Source: Amycolatopsis sp. A133
Lineage (GTDB): Bacteria > Actinomycetota > Actinomycetes > Mycobacteriales > Pseudonocardiaceae
NCBI RefSeq assembly: GCF_031082405.1
Contig: NZ_JAVHJU010000025.1
Coordinates: 310,001-374,000 of the forward strand
Reading direction: 5' to 3'
DNA length: 64,000 nucleotides
The translations under genes were made by a program, and so were the position numbers. Positions 26,380 to 34,612 of the stretch are shown here, one piece after another (positions within the stretch are counted from its first letter, which is position 1; each line of letters starts with the position of its first letter). Below the pieces are notes generated by a model. That model saw only the letters and a list, made by a program, of their open reading frames with translations. It did no database searches and had not been told where the DNA came from.

Positions 26380-27819
26380 TCACCAGCCTGCGGGGAGGGG
26401 GCGGCCCTCGGCGAAGCCGGCCGCCGACTGGACGCCCAGCAGCGCGCGCTCGTGGAACTCCTCGAGGGTGCGCGCGCCCGCGTAAGTGCAGGACGAGCGC
26501 ACGCCGGAGCCGATCGAGTCCAGCAGGTCCTCGACGCCCGGCCGCTGCGGGTCGAGGGCCATCCGCGACGACGAGATGCCCTCCTCGAACAGCGCCTTGC
26601 GCGCGCGGTCGAACGAGTTGTCCGTGCGCGTCCGCGCGCCCACAGCGCGCTTCGACGCCATGCCGAACGACTCCTTGTAGGGCCGGCCCTGCTCGTCGAA
26701 CCGCAGGTCACCGGGGGATTCGTAGGTGCCGGCGAACCACGAGCCGACCATCGCCGCGGACGCGCCGGCGGCCAGCGCCAGCGCGACGTCGCGCGGGTGG
26801 CGGACCCCGCCGTCGGCCCAGACGTGCTTGCCCAGCTCGCGGGCGGCGGCCGCGCAGTCGGCGACCGCGGAGAACTGCGGGCGGCCCACGCCGGTCATCA
26901 TCCGGGTCGTGCACATCGCGCCCGGCCCGACGCCGACCTTGACGACGTCGGCGCCGGCCTGGATCAGGTCGCGCGTGCCCTCGGCGGTGACCACGTTCCC
27001 GGCAACCACCGGGACCTGCGGCGACACCGACCGGACGGCCTTCAGCGCGGCGATCATCTTGTCCTGGTGGCCGTGCGCGGTGTCGACGACCAGCACGTCG
27101 ACACCGGCCGTCAGGACGGCTTCGGCCTTCGCCGCGACGTCGCCGTTGACGCCGACCGCGGCCGCGACGCGCAGCTTGCCCGCGTCGTCGACGGCCGGGG
27201 TGTAGATCTCCGCGCGCAGCGCCCCGACGGCGGTCAGGACGCCCCCGAGCCGTCCGTCGGCGTCGAGGCCGAGCGCCAGGTGGGCGCCGCTGCTGTGGAG
27301 CCGTTCGAAGACCTCCCGCGGCGGCGTGGTCAGCGGGACCGCGACGCTCGGCGGCTGCGCGACGTCGGCGAGCCGCGCGAAGCGGTCGACGCCCGCGCAG
27401 GCCGCTTCGTCGACGACGCCGACCGGGCGGCCTTCGCCGTCCACGACGACAACAGCGCCGTGGGCGCGCTTGTGGACCAGGTTGAGCGCGTCGGCGACCG
27501 CGGCACCGCCGGTGAGCACCAGCGGCGTGTCCCAGACGGTGTGCCGGCTCTTCACCCAGCCGACGATCTCGGCGACGGCGGCGCTGTCGACGTCCTGCGG
27601 CAGCACGACCAGCCCGCCGCGGCGGGCGACCGTCTCGGCCATCCGCCGGCCGGCGACCGCGGTCATGTTCGCGACCACGATCGGGATGGTGGCGCCGGTG
27701 CCGTCCGCGGTGGAGAGGTCGACGTCGAAGCGGGACTCCACGTCCGAACGGTTCGGCAGCAGGAACACGTCGTCGTAGGTCAGGTCGTGGGCGGGCCGGT
27801 GGCCATCGAGGAAACGCAC
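26380..27819 (-). CDS. guaB1: GuaB1-type GMP reductase (IMPDH family)
   Basis: 479-residue IMP dehydrogenase-fold protein. The N-terminus (HDLTYDDVFLLPNRSDVESR) and the catalytic loop GPGAMCTTRMMTG with Cys303 are clear. A CBS-pair region lies at about residues 95-205. Actinobacterial GuaB1 proteins have been shown to act as GMP reductases (GMP to IMP) rather than IMP dehydrogenases; this assignment follows that family. The GTG start has TAGTCT 8 nt upstream. Its 3' end is closed by a 42-bp palindrome. Confidence 0.88.
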   Translation of the reverse strand: MRFLDGHRPAHDLTYDDVFLLPNRSDVESRFDVDLSTADGTGATIPIVVANMTAVAGRRMAETVARRGGLVVLPQDVDSAAVAEIVGWVKSRHTVWDTPLVLTGGAAVADALNLVHKRAHGAVVVVDGEGRPVGVVDEAACAGVDRFARLADVAQPPSVAVPLTTPPREVFERLHSSGAHLALGLDADGRLGGVLTAVGALRAEIYTPAVDDAGKLRVAAAVGVNGDVAAKAEAVLTAGVDVLVVDTAHGHQDKMIAALKAVRSVSPQVPVVAGNVVTAEGTRDLIQAGADVVKVGVGPGAMCTTRMMTGVGRPQFSAVADCAAAARELGKHVWADGGVRHPRDVALALAAGASAAMVGSWFAGTYESPGDLRFDEQGRPYKESFGMASKRAVGARTRTDNSFDRARKALFEEGISSSRMALDPQRPGVEDLLDSIGSGVRSSCTYAGARTLEEFHERALLGVQSAAGFAEGRPLPAGW

Positions 27820-27863
27820 GAGTCACCAGACTACCTGCCGGGCCCGTGGCAGGATCTCAGGGT

Positions 27864-28331
27864 ATGAGCCGCCGTGACCGCGACAACGAGGGACGGGCCC
27901 GCAACGCACGACCGCGCGACGGCCTGGGCCGGCCGCTGCCGTACGGCTCGGACGGGGTCGAGCGCCAGCCGGAGGGCATTGCGCGCCCGCCGGCGCAAAC
28001 GCTTGCGGAGGCCCAGCGGCTGCTCGACGACGGCAAGCCGTTCCACGCGCACGAGGTCTTCGAGGACGCCTGGAAGACGACCGACGGACCCGACCGCGAG
28101 CTGTGGCGGGGGTTGGCGCAGCTCGCCGTCGGCCTGACGCACGCGGCCCGCGGCAACAACGTGGGCGCGGTGTCCCTGCTGGAGCGGGGTGCGGCGAACA
28201 TCGAGCCGTTCCGGAGCGAGCCGCCGCACGGGATCGACGTCGCGGGGTTGCAGCAGTGGGCGCTCGCGCTGGCGGAAGAGGCGAAGCAGCGCGTCCGGGT
28301 GTCACCGAGCGCGCCGCGGCTGACGTGCTGA
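27864..28331 (+). CDS. DUF309-domain protein
   Basis: 155-residue protein. The DUF309 signature FHAHEVFEDAWK, followed by GPDRELWRGLAQLAVGLTHAARGN, is complete. The function of DUF309 proteins is unknown. The N-terminal 40 residues are basic and probably disordered. The ATG at 27864 is preferred to an upstream GTG that gives only a short unlikely extension. It overlaps the start of the next gene, so the two are cotranscribed, and it is divergent from guaB1. Confidence 0.8.
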   Translation: MSRRDRDNEGRARNARPRDGLGRPLPYGSDGVERQPEGIARPPAQTLAEAQRLLDDGKPFHAHEVFEDAWKTTDGPDRELWRGLAQLAVGLTHAARGNNVGAVSLLERGAANIEPFRSEPPHGIDVAGLQQWALALAEEAKQRVRVSPSAPRLTC

Positions 28332-28840
28332 CGGCGCTTGGTGCCGCGGTCGTCGCGGCGGTGGCGTCGCTGGCCGGGGTGACGCTGGGCGCGCTGGTCG
28401 AGCCGCTGAAGCTCAACGCGGCGCGGCGGGCGAAGCTGCGGCAGGACCGGGCCGACCGCTGCGCCGGGCTGATCGAGGCCGCGACCCGGGCGCGCAAGCA
28501 CATCGTCGACATCAACGTGATCCACCGCCGCCGGAAGCTGCACGAAGCGGCCGAAACCGACGCGCAGCGTGAGATCGAGTTCGAAGACGCGTACTACACG
28601 GCTCGCACCGACATGCGCGCGTTCTTCGGGCTGCTCGTGATGAGCGGGCCGGACGAGCTGGTCGAGCAGGCGAACCTGCTCCGCAGCAAGGAGATGGAAC
28701 TCCACCACACCCGGTGGGAGCTCGACGACGACCGGAAGTTCGACCGGCGGTTCCTGCCCACGCCGGTCCGGGAAGCCGCCGCCGCGTTCGACCGGGCGAT
28801 CGAGGAGTTCGCCCTCGTCGCCCGGAAGCACACCTCCTGA
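28325..28840 (+). CDS. Hypothetical one-TM protein
   Basis: 171-residue protein with no family I recognise. An N-terminal hydrophobic segment (about residues 4-25) likely anchors it, followed by a charged helical domain (RAKLRQDRADRCAGLIEAAT, then FEDAYYTARTDMRAFFGLLV). The GTG at 28325 overlaps the DUF309 stop by 7 nt in another frame. The gene ends at TGA 28838-28840, directly against a 28-bp perfect palindrome that is its terminator. Confidence 0.75.
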   Translation: MLTALGAAVVAAVASLAGVTLGALVEPLKLNAARRAKLRQDRADRCAGLIEAATRARKHIVDINVIHRRRKLHEAAETDAQREIEFEDAYYTARTDMRAFFGLLVMSGPDELVEQANLLRSKEMELHHTRWELDDDRKFDRRFLPTPVREAAAAFDRAIEEFALVARKHTS

Positions 28841-28868
28841 GGCGGAGCTTTCACGTGAAAGCTCCGCC
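28841..28868. repeat. 28-bp perfect palindrome, terminator with TTTCACGTGAAA core
   Basis: 14-bp arms with no spacer, centred on CACGTG. It starts on the base after the hypothetical gene stop and ends 3 nt before the convergent metallo-hydrolase stop, so it works as a two-way terminator. The core resembles the ParB site parS but the flanking bases are C/G, not G/C. Confidence 0.85.
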
Positions 28869-28871
28869 TGC

Positions 28872-29495
28872 TCAAGGTTGGTTCCAGCCGTCCGAGGCGG
28901 TCTTCTCGGCGCCGATCGTCGTGCCCTCGCCGTGTCCGGTGTGGACCTTCGTCGCCTCCGGGAGCGTGAACAGCTTGGCCCGGATGGACCGCACGATCGT
29001 CGGGTAGTCCGAATAGGACCTTCCGGTGGCCCCGGGCCCGCCGTGGAACAGGGTGTCGCCGGTGAACACCACGCCCAGTTCGGCCGCGTACAGACAGACC
29101 GCGCCGGGTGCGTGCCCCGGCGTGTGGATGACCTGCAGCGCCGTGCCCGCGACCGTGAGCACCTGGCCGTCGGCCAGTTCGCCGTCCGGGGCGCGGTCGG
29201 GGTGGGTGAGGTCCCAGACGACCCGGTCGTCCGGGTGCAGCAGGATCGGCGCGCCGGTCGCGGCGGCCAGCTCCGGGGCGGCGTTGACGTGGTCGTTGTG
29301 CGCATGGGTGCAGACGATCGCGGTCAGTTTCCGCTCGCCCACGACGTTTGCAATCGCCTTCGCGTCGTGCGCCGCGTCGATCACGACCACTTCCGCGTCG
29401 TCGCCCACGACCCACACGTTGTTGTCGACGTCCCAGCTGCCCCCGTCGAGCCGGAAGACGCCGGAGGTCACCAGGTTCTGCACGATCGCCGTCAT
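28872..29495 (-). CDS. MBL-fold metallo-hydrolase
   Basis: 207-residue metallo-beta-lactamase-fold hydrolase. The zinc motif THAHNDH is at 63-69 (His64, His66, Asp68, His69), and TPGHAPG, FTGDTLF and TGHGEGTT supply the other ligands. It resembles the hydrolase encoded next to mscR in mycobacteria (Rv2260-like), which would link it to mycothiol-formaldehyde metabolism; here mscR is about 6 kb away. The ATG at 29495 has TAGGGT 7 nt upstream, so it is probably leaderless. Confidence 0.85.
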   Translation of the reverse strand: MTAIVQNLVTSGVFRLDGGSWDVDNNVWVVGDDAEVVVIDAAHDAKAIANVVGERKLTAIVCTHAHNDHVNAAPELAAATGAPILLHPDDRVVWDLTHPDRAPDGELADGQVLTVAGTALQVIHTPGHAPGAVCLYAAELGVVFTGDTLFHGGPGATGRSYSDYPTIVRSIRAKLFTLPEATKVHTGHGEGTTIGAEKTASDGWNQP

Positions 29496-29531
29496 GCGCC
29501 CGACCCTAACGGTCATTCGACGGGTAGATGA

Positions 29532-29576
29532 CATACCGGCGGTATGCTACCGTCGAGTTATCTTACTGTGAGTAAG
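29532..29576. promoter_or_regulatory. Two operator-like inverted repeats before OYE gene
   Basis: cataccggcggtatg (29532-29546) and cttactgtgagtaag (29562-29576) both have 5-bp outer arms and an odd centre. They lie in the divergent gap, close to possible -10 boxes (TATGCT 29543-29548). The second has the look of a TetR-type site. No regulator gene adjoins. Confidence 0.45.
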
Positions 29577-29592
29577 TTCGAGAGGTGACGCG

Positions 29593-30807
29593 ATGGCCCG
29601 GGACCTCCTGGCGGAGCCGCTGAAGCTGCGGTGCGGCGCCGTCCTATCGAACCGCCTGGTCAAGTCGGCGCTGAGCGAGCAGCTCGGCGACCGGCGGAAC
29701 GCGCCCACCCGCGAGCTCTTCGAGCTGTACCGGGCCTGGGCCCGCGGCGGCGCGGGCGCGCTGATCACCGGGAACGTCATGGTCGACCCGGCCGCGCTCG
29801 GCGAGCCCCGCAACGTCGCCGCGACACCGGATCCGGCCGTCTACCGCCCCTGGGCCGGCGCGGTCGAGGGCACGGACGCGCGGCTGTGGGTGCAGCTGAA
29901 CCACCCCGGACGGCAAAGCCCGCGGTACTTGTCTCGCCGGCCCGTCGCGCCGTCCGAGGTGCCGTTCGGCAACCGGGGCGTCCGTACGGCCTTCGCCGTC
30001 CCACGGGCCCTGGCCGGCGACGAGATCGAAGCGATCATCGAACGGTTTGCCGTCGCGGCGCGCACGTTCGTCGAAGCGGGCTTCGCGGGCGTGCAGATCC
30101 ACGGTGCCCACGGCTACCTGGTGTCGCAGTTCCTGTCGCCGCTGACGAACCTGCGCACCGACGAGTGGGGCGGTGACGCCGTCCGCCGCCGCCGGTTCCT
30201 GCTGGAGGTGGTCCGGCGCGTGCGCGAGGCGGCAGGCGACGACGTCCCGGTGGCGGTGAAGCTCAACAGCGCGGACTTCCAGCGCGGCGGGTTCACCGAG
30301 GAGGAGTCCCTCGAAGTCGTGCGCGAGCTCGGCGAGGCCGGCGTGGACCTGCTGGAGGTCTCCGGCGGCACGTACGAGAAGGCCGCGATGATGGGCGCCG
30401 GGCGCGCGAGTACCCAGGCGCGGGAGGCCTACTTCCTGGACTACGCCGCGAAAGCGCGCGAAGTCTCCGACGTGGCGCTGATGGTCACCGGCGGGTTCGC
30501 GACGCCGGACGGAATGGCCGAAGCGCTGCGCTCGGGCGAAGTGGACGTGATCGGGCTCGGCCGGCCGCTGGTCGTCGACCCCGGGCTGCCGGCCCGGCTG
30601 CTGGCCGGCGAGGACGTCCGGGCGGAGCGGGTGGGCCCGAAGACCGGGATCCGGCCGGCCGACAGCCTCCTGGAGATCCAGTGGCACACCCGGCAGATGC
30701 ACCGGATCGCCGCGGGCAAGCCGGTCGACCGCCGCGGCGCGCTCCCGACGCTGGTGCAGGCCGCGCTGACCGACGGGCTCAACGCGTTCCGCCGCGTCCG
30801 CGGCTAG
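29593..30807 (+). CDS. NADH:flavin oxidoreductase, Old Yellow Enzyme family
   Basis: 404-residue FMN TIM-barrel enzyme that reduces activated alkenes. The family blocks GVQIHGAHGYLVSQFLSP and TNLRTDEWGGDAVRRRRFLLE are present, with VTGGFATPDGMAEAL and VIGLGRPLVVDP at the phosphate-binding end. There is no C-terminal iron-sulfur/FAD extension, so it is the single-domain class. Substrate unknown. GAGAGGTGA precedes the ATG. Two inverted repeats upstream suggest induction by a stress or xenobiotic regulator. Confidence 0.88.
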   Translation: MARDLLAEPLKLRCGAVLSNRLVKSALSEQLGDRRNAPTRELFELYRAWARGGAGALITGNVMVDPAALGEPRNVAATPDPAVYRPWAGAVEGTDARLWVQLNHPGRQSPRYLSRRPVAPSEVPFGNRGVRTAFAVPRALAGDEIEAIIERFAVAARTFVEAGFAGVQIHGAHGYLVSQFLSPLTNLRTDEWGGDAVRRRRFLLEVVRRVREAAGDDVPVAVKLNSADFQRGGFTEEESLEVVRELGEAGVDLLEVSGGTYEKAAMMGAGRASTQAREAYFLDYAAKAREVSDVALMVTGGFATPDGMAEALRSGEVDVIGLGRPLVVDPGLPARLLAGEDVRAERVGPKTGIRPADSLLEIQWHTRQMHRIAAGKPVDRRGALPTLVQAALTDGLNAFRRVRG

Positions 30808-30811
30808 CGAG

Positions 30812-30831
30812 CCGGTGCCGGCGGGCACCGG
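30812..30831. terminator. 8-bp terminator hairpin
   Basis: ccggtgcc, loop ggcg, ggcaccgg immediately downstream of the Old Yellow Enzyme stop, facing the convergent Pr6Pr gene 66 nt away. Confidence 0.65.
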
Positions 30832-30896
30832 GCCGTTGCGGAGCTGCGGACACCTGGCGGCCCGGGAGCACGGGATTCGCCATGAAGGCGCCGCGG

Positions 30897-31532
30897 CTAA
30901 GCGGGCTCGAGCCGCGCGAGGCGGCGGTCGTACAGGAACGCGCCCGCGGTGAGCGCGGTGAAGAAGAGCCCGATGAAAACGCAGTTCAGCGCCACCTGGC
31001 CGTAGCCGAGGGTGTCCGCGTCGACGAACGGGTACGGGTAGAAGCCGGTGAGCGCGCCGCGCGGCAACGTGAACGCCAGCCAGGCCAGTGGGTAGACCAG
31101 CGACCACCGGACCGCGCGCCACGTGAACGCCCCGCGCGGGCCGGCGAGGAGCCAGCCGAGCACGAACAGGATCGGCGTCACCTTGTGCAGCAGCGTGTCG
31201 GCGAGGAACGCGAGGCCGTGCAGCTCGTACAGACCCGCGAGGGCGACCTGGTAGACGATGCCCGTCACGATGATGCCGGCCAGCGCGTCGAGCCAGAGCA
31301 CGCGGAACAGCGTGCCCCGCGCCGCGCCGAAGGCCACCAGTGCCGCGGTCGCGATCACGAGCAGGTTCGAGTCGATCGTGAAGAAGCAGAACAGGTTCGC
31401 CACCCGGCCGGCGACCGTCGTGAAGCGGCCGCCGGTGTCGCTCGCGGTGGCGACCACCTGGACGACGAGGCCGGTCAGCGCGACCAGCGCGGTGACCGCG
31501 AACCAGGTGCGGGTGAGCTTCGGACCGTGCAT
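30897..31532 (-). CDS. Pr6Pr-family membrane protein
   Basis: 211-residue integral membrane protein with about six helices. The motifs FCFFTIDSNLLVI, HKVTPILFVLGWLL and YPYPFVD match the Pr6Pr family, whose function is not established. TATTCT lies 6 nt before the ATG, so it is probably leaderless. A weak inverted repeat (actccaca at 31555-31562 with tgtggagt at 31579-31586) separates it from the next upstream gene. Confidence 0.8.
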   Translation of the reverse strand: MHGPKLTRTWFAVTALVALTGLVVQVVATASDTGGRFTTVAGRVANLFCFFTIDSNLLVIATAALVAFGAARGTLFRVLWLDALAGIIVTGIVYQVALAGLYELHGLAFLADTLLHKVTPILFVLGWLLAGPRGAFTWRAVRWSLVYPLAWLAFTLPRGALTGFYPYPFVDADTLGYGQVALNCVFIGLFFTALTAGAFLYDRRLARLEPA

Positions 31533-31625
31533 CCACGGAGAATACCCGCCGGTAACTCCACAGTGGACCCCTCGAACGTGTGGAGTCCGGGGGCTGCCCG
31601 GCGCGTGGACGGCCCCGAACCGGTG

Positions 31626-32066
31626 CTACGCCGCGGTGAGCGTGTCCCGGAGCTCGGTGAACGCCACGTATTCCGCCTTCTGCTCGACGGGCAGCTGGTA
31701 GGTGGCGGCCAGGAGCTTCGTCACGGAGGGGATGATGCTGAGCCGGAACGTCCGGCCCTCGGTCGTCTTGATGACGAACCGGCCCTGCAGGTCGCGCTTC
31801 TTCACCGACGCGCGGTTGGCGTCGGTGATCGTCACCGGCGGGCCCGCCGTGACGGTACCGTTCTTCTCCTCGAGCGGGACGAGGACAAGATCGGTCTGCC
31901 CGGGCTTGAAGCCGAGCGCGAAGTTGGCGACCGAGGTGGTGCGGAAGACCAGGTAGTTCTTCTGCCTGATTTCCGCGGCGTACACCTTGGTGTAGCTCGC
32001 CCCGCCGGCGACGGCTCCGTCGAAGGCGGCGTGGATCGCCGTCTTCATCTGTTCCTTGCTGACCAC
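31626..32066 (-). CDS. Hypothetical protein
   Basis: 146-residue soluble protein that I do not recognise. It is mixed alpha/beta with the segments SYTKVYAAEIRQKNYLVFRT, TDLVLVPLEEKNGTVTAG and KTTEGRTFRLSIIPSVTKLL, and has no cysteines and no signal peptide. The GTG at 32066 is chosen because GGAGGAG sits 7 nt upstream; the ATG five codons earlier would overlap that site. TAAAGT (32127-32122) may be its -10, giving a leader of about 50 nt. It stands alone downstream of the ligase gene. Confidence 0.65.
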   Translation of the reverse strand: MVSKEQMKTAIHAAFDGAVAGGASYTKVYAAEIRQKNYLVFRTTSVANFALGFKPGQTDLVLVPLEEKNGTVTAGPPVTITDANRASVKKRDLQGRFVIKTTEGRTFRLSIIPSVTKLLAATYQLPVEQKAEYVAFTELRDTLTAA

Positions 32067-32193
32067 TGCTGGCTCCTCCATTACCGCTCGGGAAGTGAGC
32101 GGGATCCTTGTGAAGGAGCGCACTTTAGGGATCCTCGCCGCCGGCCGTGGCGGGAAAATTCTCGCCAAATCCCCCGGGGCCGGCGTCCGGCCG

Positions 32194-33726
32194 TCAGCTC
32201 CCTTCCGAGCGATCGCCGTGCAGCAGGCCGCGGACCGTGTCGATCGTGTCCGCTTCGGCCGGGTCCTTGTCCGGGCGGTAGCGGACCACCCGGGCGAACC
32301 GCAGCGCCAGGCCGCCGGGGTAGCGCGTGCTCACCTGGGCGCTGTCCAGCTCGATCTCCACCACGACCTCCGGCCGCACGTACACCGTCCAGTCGTCGCG
32401 GTGGGTCTCGATCTCCTGGAACGTCCTCGTCTGCCACGCCAGCAGCTCGTCGGTCATGCCCTTGAACGTCTTGCCCACCATGATCGGCGGGCCGCCGTCC
32501 GGGTCGCGGGCGCCCAGGTGCAGGTTCGACAGCGTGCCCGTGCGGCGGCCGTGGCCCCACTCCGCCGCCAGCACCACGAGGTCGATCGTGTGCACCGGTT
32601 TGACCTTCAGCCACGCCCGCCCGCGCCGCCCCGCCGCGTATGGCGACGCCAGGTCCTTGACCATCACCCCTTCGTGGCCCGCTTCCATCGCCGCCTCCAG
32701 CACGGCGGCCGCCCCGGAAGTGCCGACCTCACCGGGGATCACATGCGCCCCGGCGACCTTGCGCAGCGCCGCGTTGCGCTCGGACAGCGGCGCGTCCAGC
32801 AGGTCGACGCCGTCGAGGTGCAGGCAGTCGAAGAAGTACGGCCGCAGCAGCAGGGCCTTGACCTGTTCCTCGCGGGTGCTGCCGAACCGGCTCATCGTGT
32901 CCTGGAACGGCCGCGGCCGCCCGGCGTCGGTCAGGGCCAGCGTCTCGCCGTCGAGCACCACCGACTCGCACGGCAGCCCCCGCACGAGCTCCACCAGTTC
33001 CTGCACGCTGCCGGTGATCTCTCGCAGCGTCCGCGTCCAGACGTGCACCTCGTCGCCCTGGCGGTGCACCTGGATCCGCGCACCGTCCATTTTGTACTCG
33101 ACGATCGCCTCGGCGTGCTCGGCGACGGATTCGTCCAGCGACTCGGCCGGGGACGCCAGCATCGGCTTGACCGGCGTGCCGAGGGTGAGCCGGAACTCCG
33201 CCAGCGCGGCCTGCCCGCCGGTCATCGCCGCGACCCCGGTGACGCCCAGCTTCCCGGACAGCATGAAGGCCCGCCGCACGTCCTCGGCGGGCACGTCGGC
33301 CGCGGCCGCGATGGCGTCGACCATCACGCCCTCCAGCGCGCCCTGCCGCAGCTCGCCGGTGACCAGCCGGAAGAGGAACTGCTGCTCGTCCTTCGTCAGC
33401 CGCTCGAACAGCGCGCGCAGGACCTCCTGCCGGCGCGCCGCCGAGCCCGTGCCCGCCGCGACCCCGGCCGCCGCGGTCAGCGCCGCGTCCACCTCCAGCA
33501 CCGGGGCCACCGGTTCGGCGGCGGCACCGGCACCCAGCCCGGCCAGGGTGCGCCAGCCCGCCCCCAGCCTGTCCTGCGCCGTCTGCCCCGTCAGGTACGC
33601 GATCACCGTGGGCAGCTCGGCGATCTCCGCGGCGCGCAGCACTCCGGCCAGGAGGGCGATCTTCGCCTTCCTGGACCTCGTCGCCGCCAGTTCGGCGGAC
33701 GCGTGGACCAACTCGCTCAGCAGCAC
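32194..33726 (-). CDS. ligB: ATP-dependent DNA ligase
   Basis: 510-residue ligase that seals nicks in DNA using ATP. The adenylated lysine is Lys212 in EYKMDGARIQVH. An N-terminal DNA-binding domain (1-180), the adenylation domain with VVLDGETLAL and GHEGVMVKD, and a C-terminal OB domain with AWLKVKPVH are all present. The layout matches mycobacterial LigB, an accessory enzyme beside the NAD-dependent LigA. The GTG starts 7 nt after the upstream XRE stop, so cotranscription with fumC and the XRE gene is possible. Confidence 0.92.
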   Translation of the reverse strand: MLLSELVHASAELAATRSRKAKIALLAGVLRAAEIAELPTVIAYLTGQTAQDRLGAGWRTLAGLGAGAAAEPVAPVLEVDAALTAAAGVAAGTGSAARRQEVLRALFERLTKDEQQFLFRLVTGELRQGALEGVMVDAIAAAADVPAEDVRRAFMLSGKLGVTGVAAMTGGQAALAEFRLTLGTPVKPMLASPAESLDESVAEHAEAIVEYKMDGARIQVHRQGDEVHVWTRTLREITGSVQELVELVRGLPCESVVLDGETLALTDAGRPRPFQDTMSRFGSTREEQVKALLLRPYFFDCLHLDGVDLLDAPLSERNAALRKVAGAHVIPGEVGTSGAAAVLEAAMEAGHEGVMVKDLASPYAAGRRGRAWLKVKPVHTIDLVVLAAEWGHGRRTGTLSNLHLGARDPDGGPPIMVGKTFKGMTDELLAWQTRTFQEIETHRDDWTVYVRPEVVVEIELDSAQVSTRYPGGLALRFARVVRYRPDKDPAEADTIDTVRGLLHGDRSEGS

Positions 33727-33733
33727 CCGGACA

Positions 33734-34612
33734 TCATGACCCGGACCACCGACAATTTCCTGATGACCGGATGTTTGCCCTGGTCAGCGGGGCTTCGGCG
33801 ACCCAGCTGGCCAGCAGACCGAGCGCTCGCTCGCTCTCCGATCCCGGTTCCGCGTGGTAGATCACCAGGCCCTGGTCCGGGTCGTCGGGCAGGCGCAGCG
33901 TCTCGTACCGCAGCCGCAGCTCGCCGACCACGGGGTTCAGGAGCACCTTCCACCCCTGCGCCTTCTCCCGCACCGCGTGCTCGGCCCACAGCGCGCGGAA
34001 TTCGGCACTGGCCGCCGAAAGCTCGTCGACGAGCCGGGCGAATTCCGGGTCGCCCGGGTGCCGGCCGCCTTCCGCCCGCAGGTTCGCGACGACTTCGCGG
34101 GCGACGGCGTCCCATTCCGGGTACAGCTCCTTCGCTTGGCCGCCGGTGAAGGTCAGCTTGGCGATGTTGCGTTCGCCGAGCCGGGCGAAGTCGAAGGCGA
34201 CCGCGCCGCCGAGGGCGTTCCACGCCAGCACGTCGAGGTAGCGGCCGAAGACGAACGCGGGTGCCTGGATGGCGTCCAGCAGCTGCTGCAGCTCGGGCCG
34301 GACCCGCTGCGGCGCGCTCTTCTCCCGGCGCTTCGGCGCGGCGAGGTTGCGCAGGTAGGACTCCTCGCCGGCGTCGAGGCGCAGCGCGCGGGCCAGCGCG
34401 CCGAGGATCGCGTCCGAAACGTTCTTCGCCCGGCCCTGCTCCAGCCGCGTGTAGTAGTCGACGCTGATGCCGGCCAGCTGTGCCAGCTCCTCGCGGCGCA
34501 GGCCCTTGACCCGCCGCCGGGTGACCCCGGGCGGCAGACCGAGGTCGGCGGGGTCGAGCGCGGCGCGGCGCGCCTTCAGGAAGGCGCCCAGCCCGGCGGC
34601 GTCACTCATCAT
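33734..34612 (-). CDS. XRE regulator with MmyB-like ligand domain
   Basis: 292-residue regulator. The HTH (GLRREELAQLAGISVDYYTRLEQG) is at about residues 35-60. The C-terminal part from about 105 (LQQLLDAIQAPAFVFGRYLDVLAWN) is the MmyB-like PAS-type domain common in Actinobacteria and able to bind small hydrophobic ligands. The start overlaps the fumC stop (ATGA), so it is expressed with fumC; regulatory targets are unknown. Confidence 0.88.
   Translation of the reverse strand: MMSDAAGLGAFLKARRAALDPADLGLPPGVTRRRVKGLRREELAQLAGISVDYYTRLEQGRAKNVSDAILGALARALRLDAGEESYLRNLAAPKRREKSAPQRVRPELQQLLDAIQAPAFVFGRYLDVLAWNALGGAVAFDFARLGERNIAKLTFTGGQAKELYPEWDAVAREVVANLRAEGGRHPGDPEFARLVDELSAASAEFRALWAEHAVREKAQGWKVLLNPVVGELRLRYETLRLPDDPDQGLVIYHAEPGSESERALGLLASWVAEAPLTRANIRSSGNCRWSGS

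Noticed and set aside
28849..28860. True parS site
   Set aside because: The pair flanking the 12-bp core is C/G instead of G/C, it sits in a terminator palindrome, and no parAB or oriC genes are near. Kept only as a low-interest observation.
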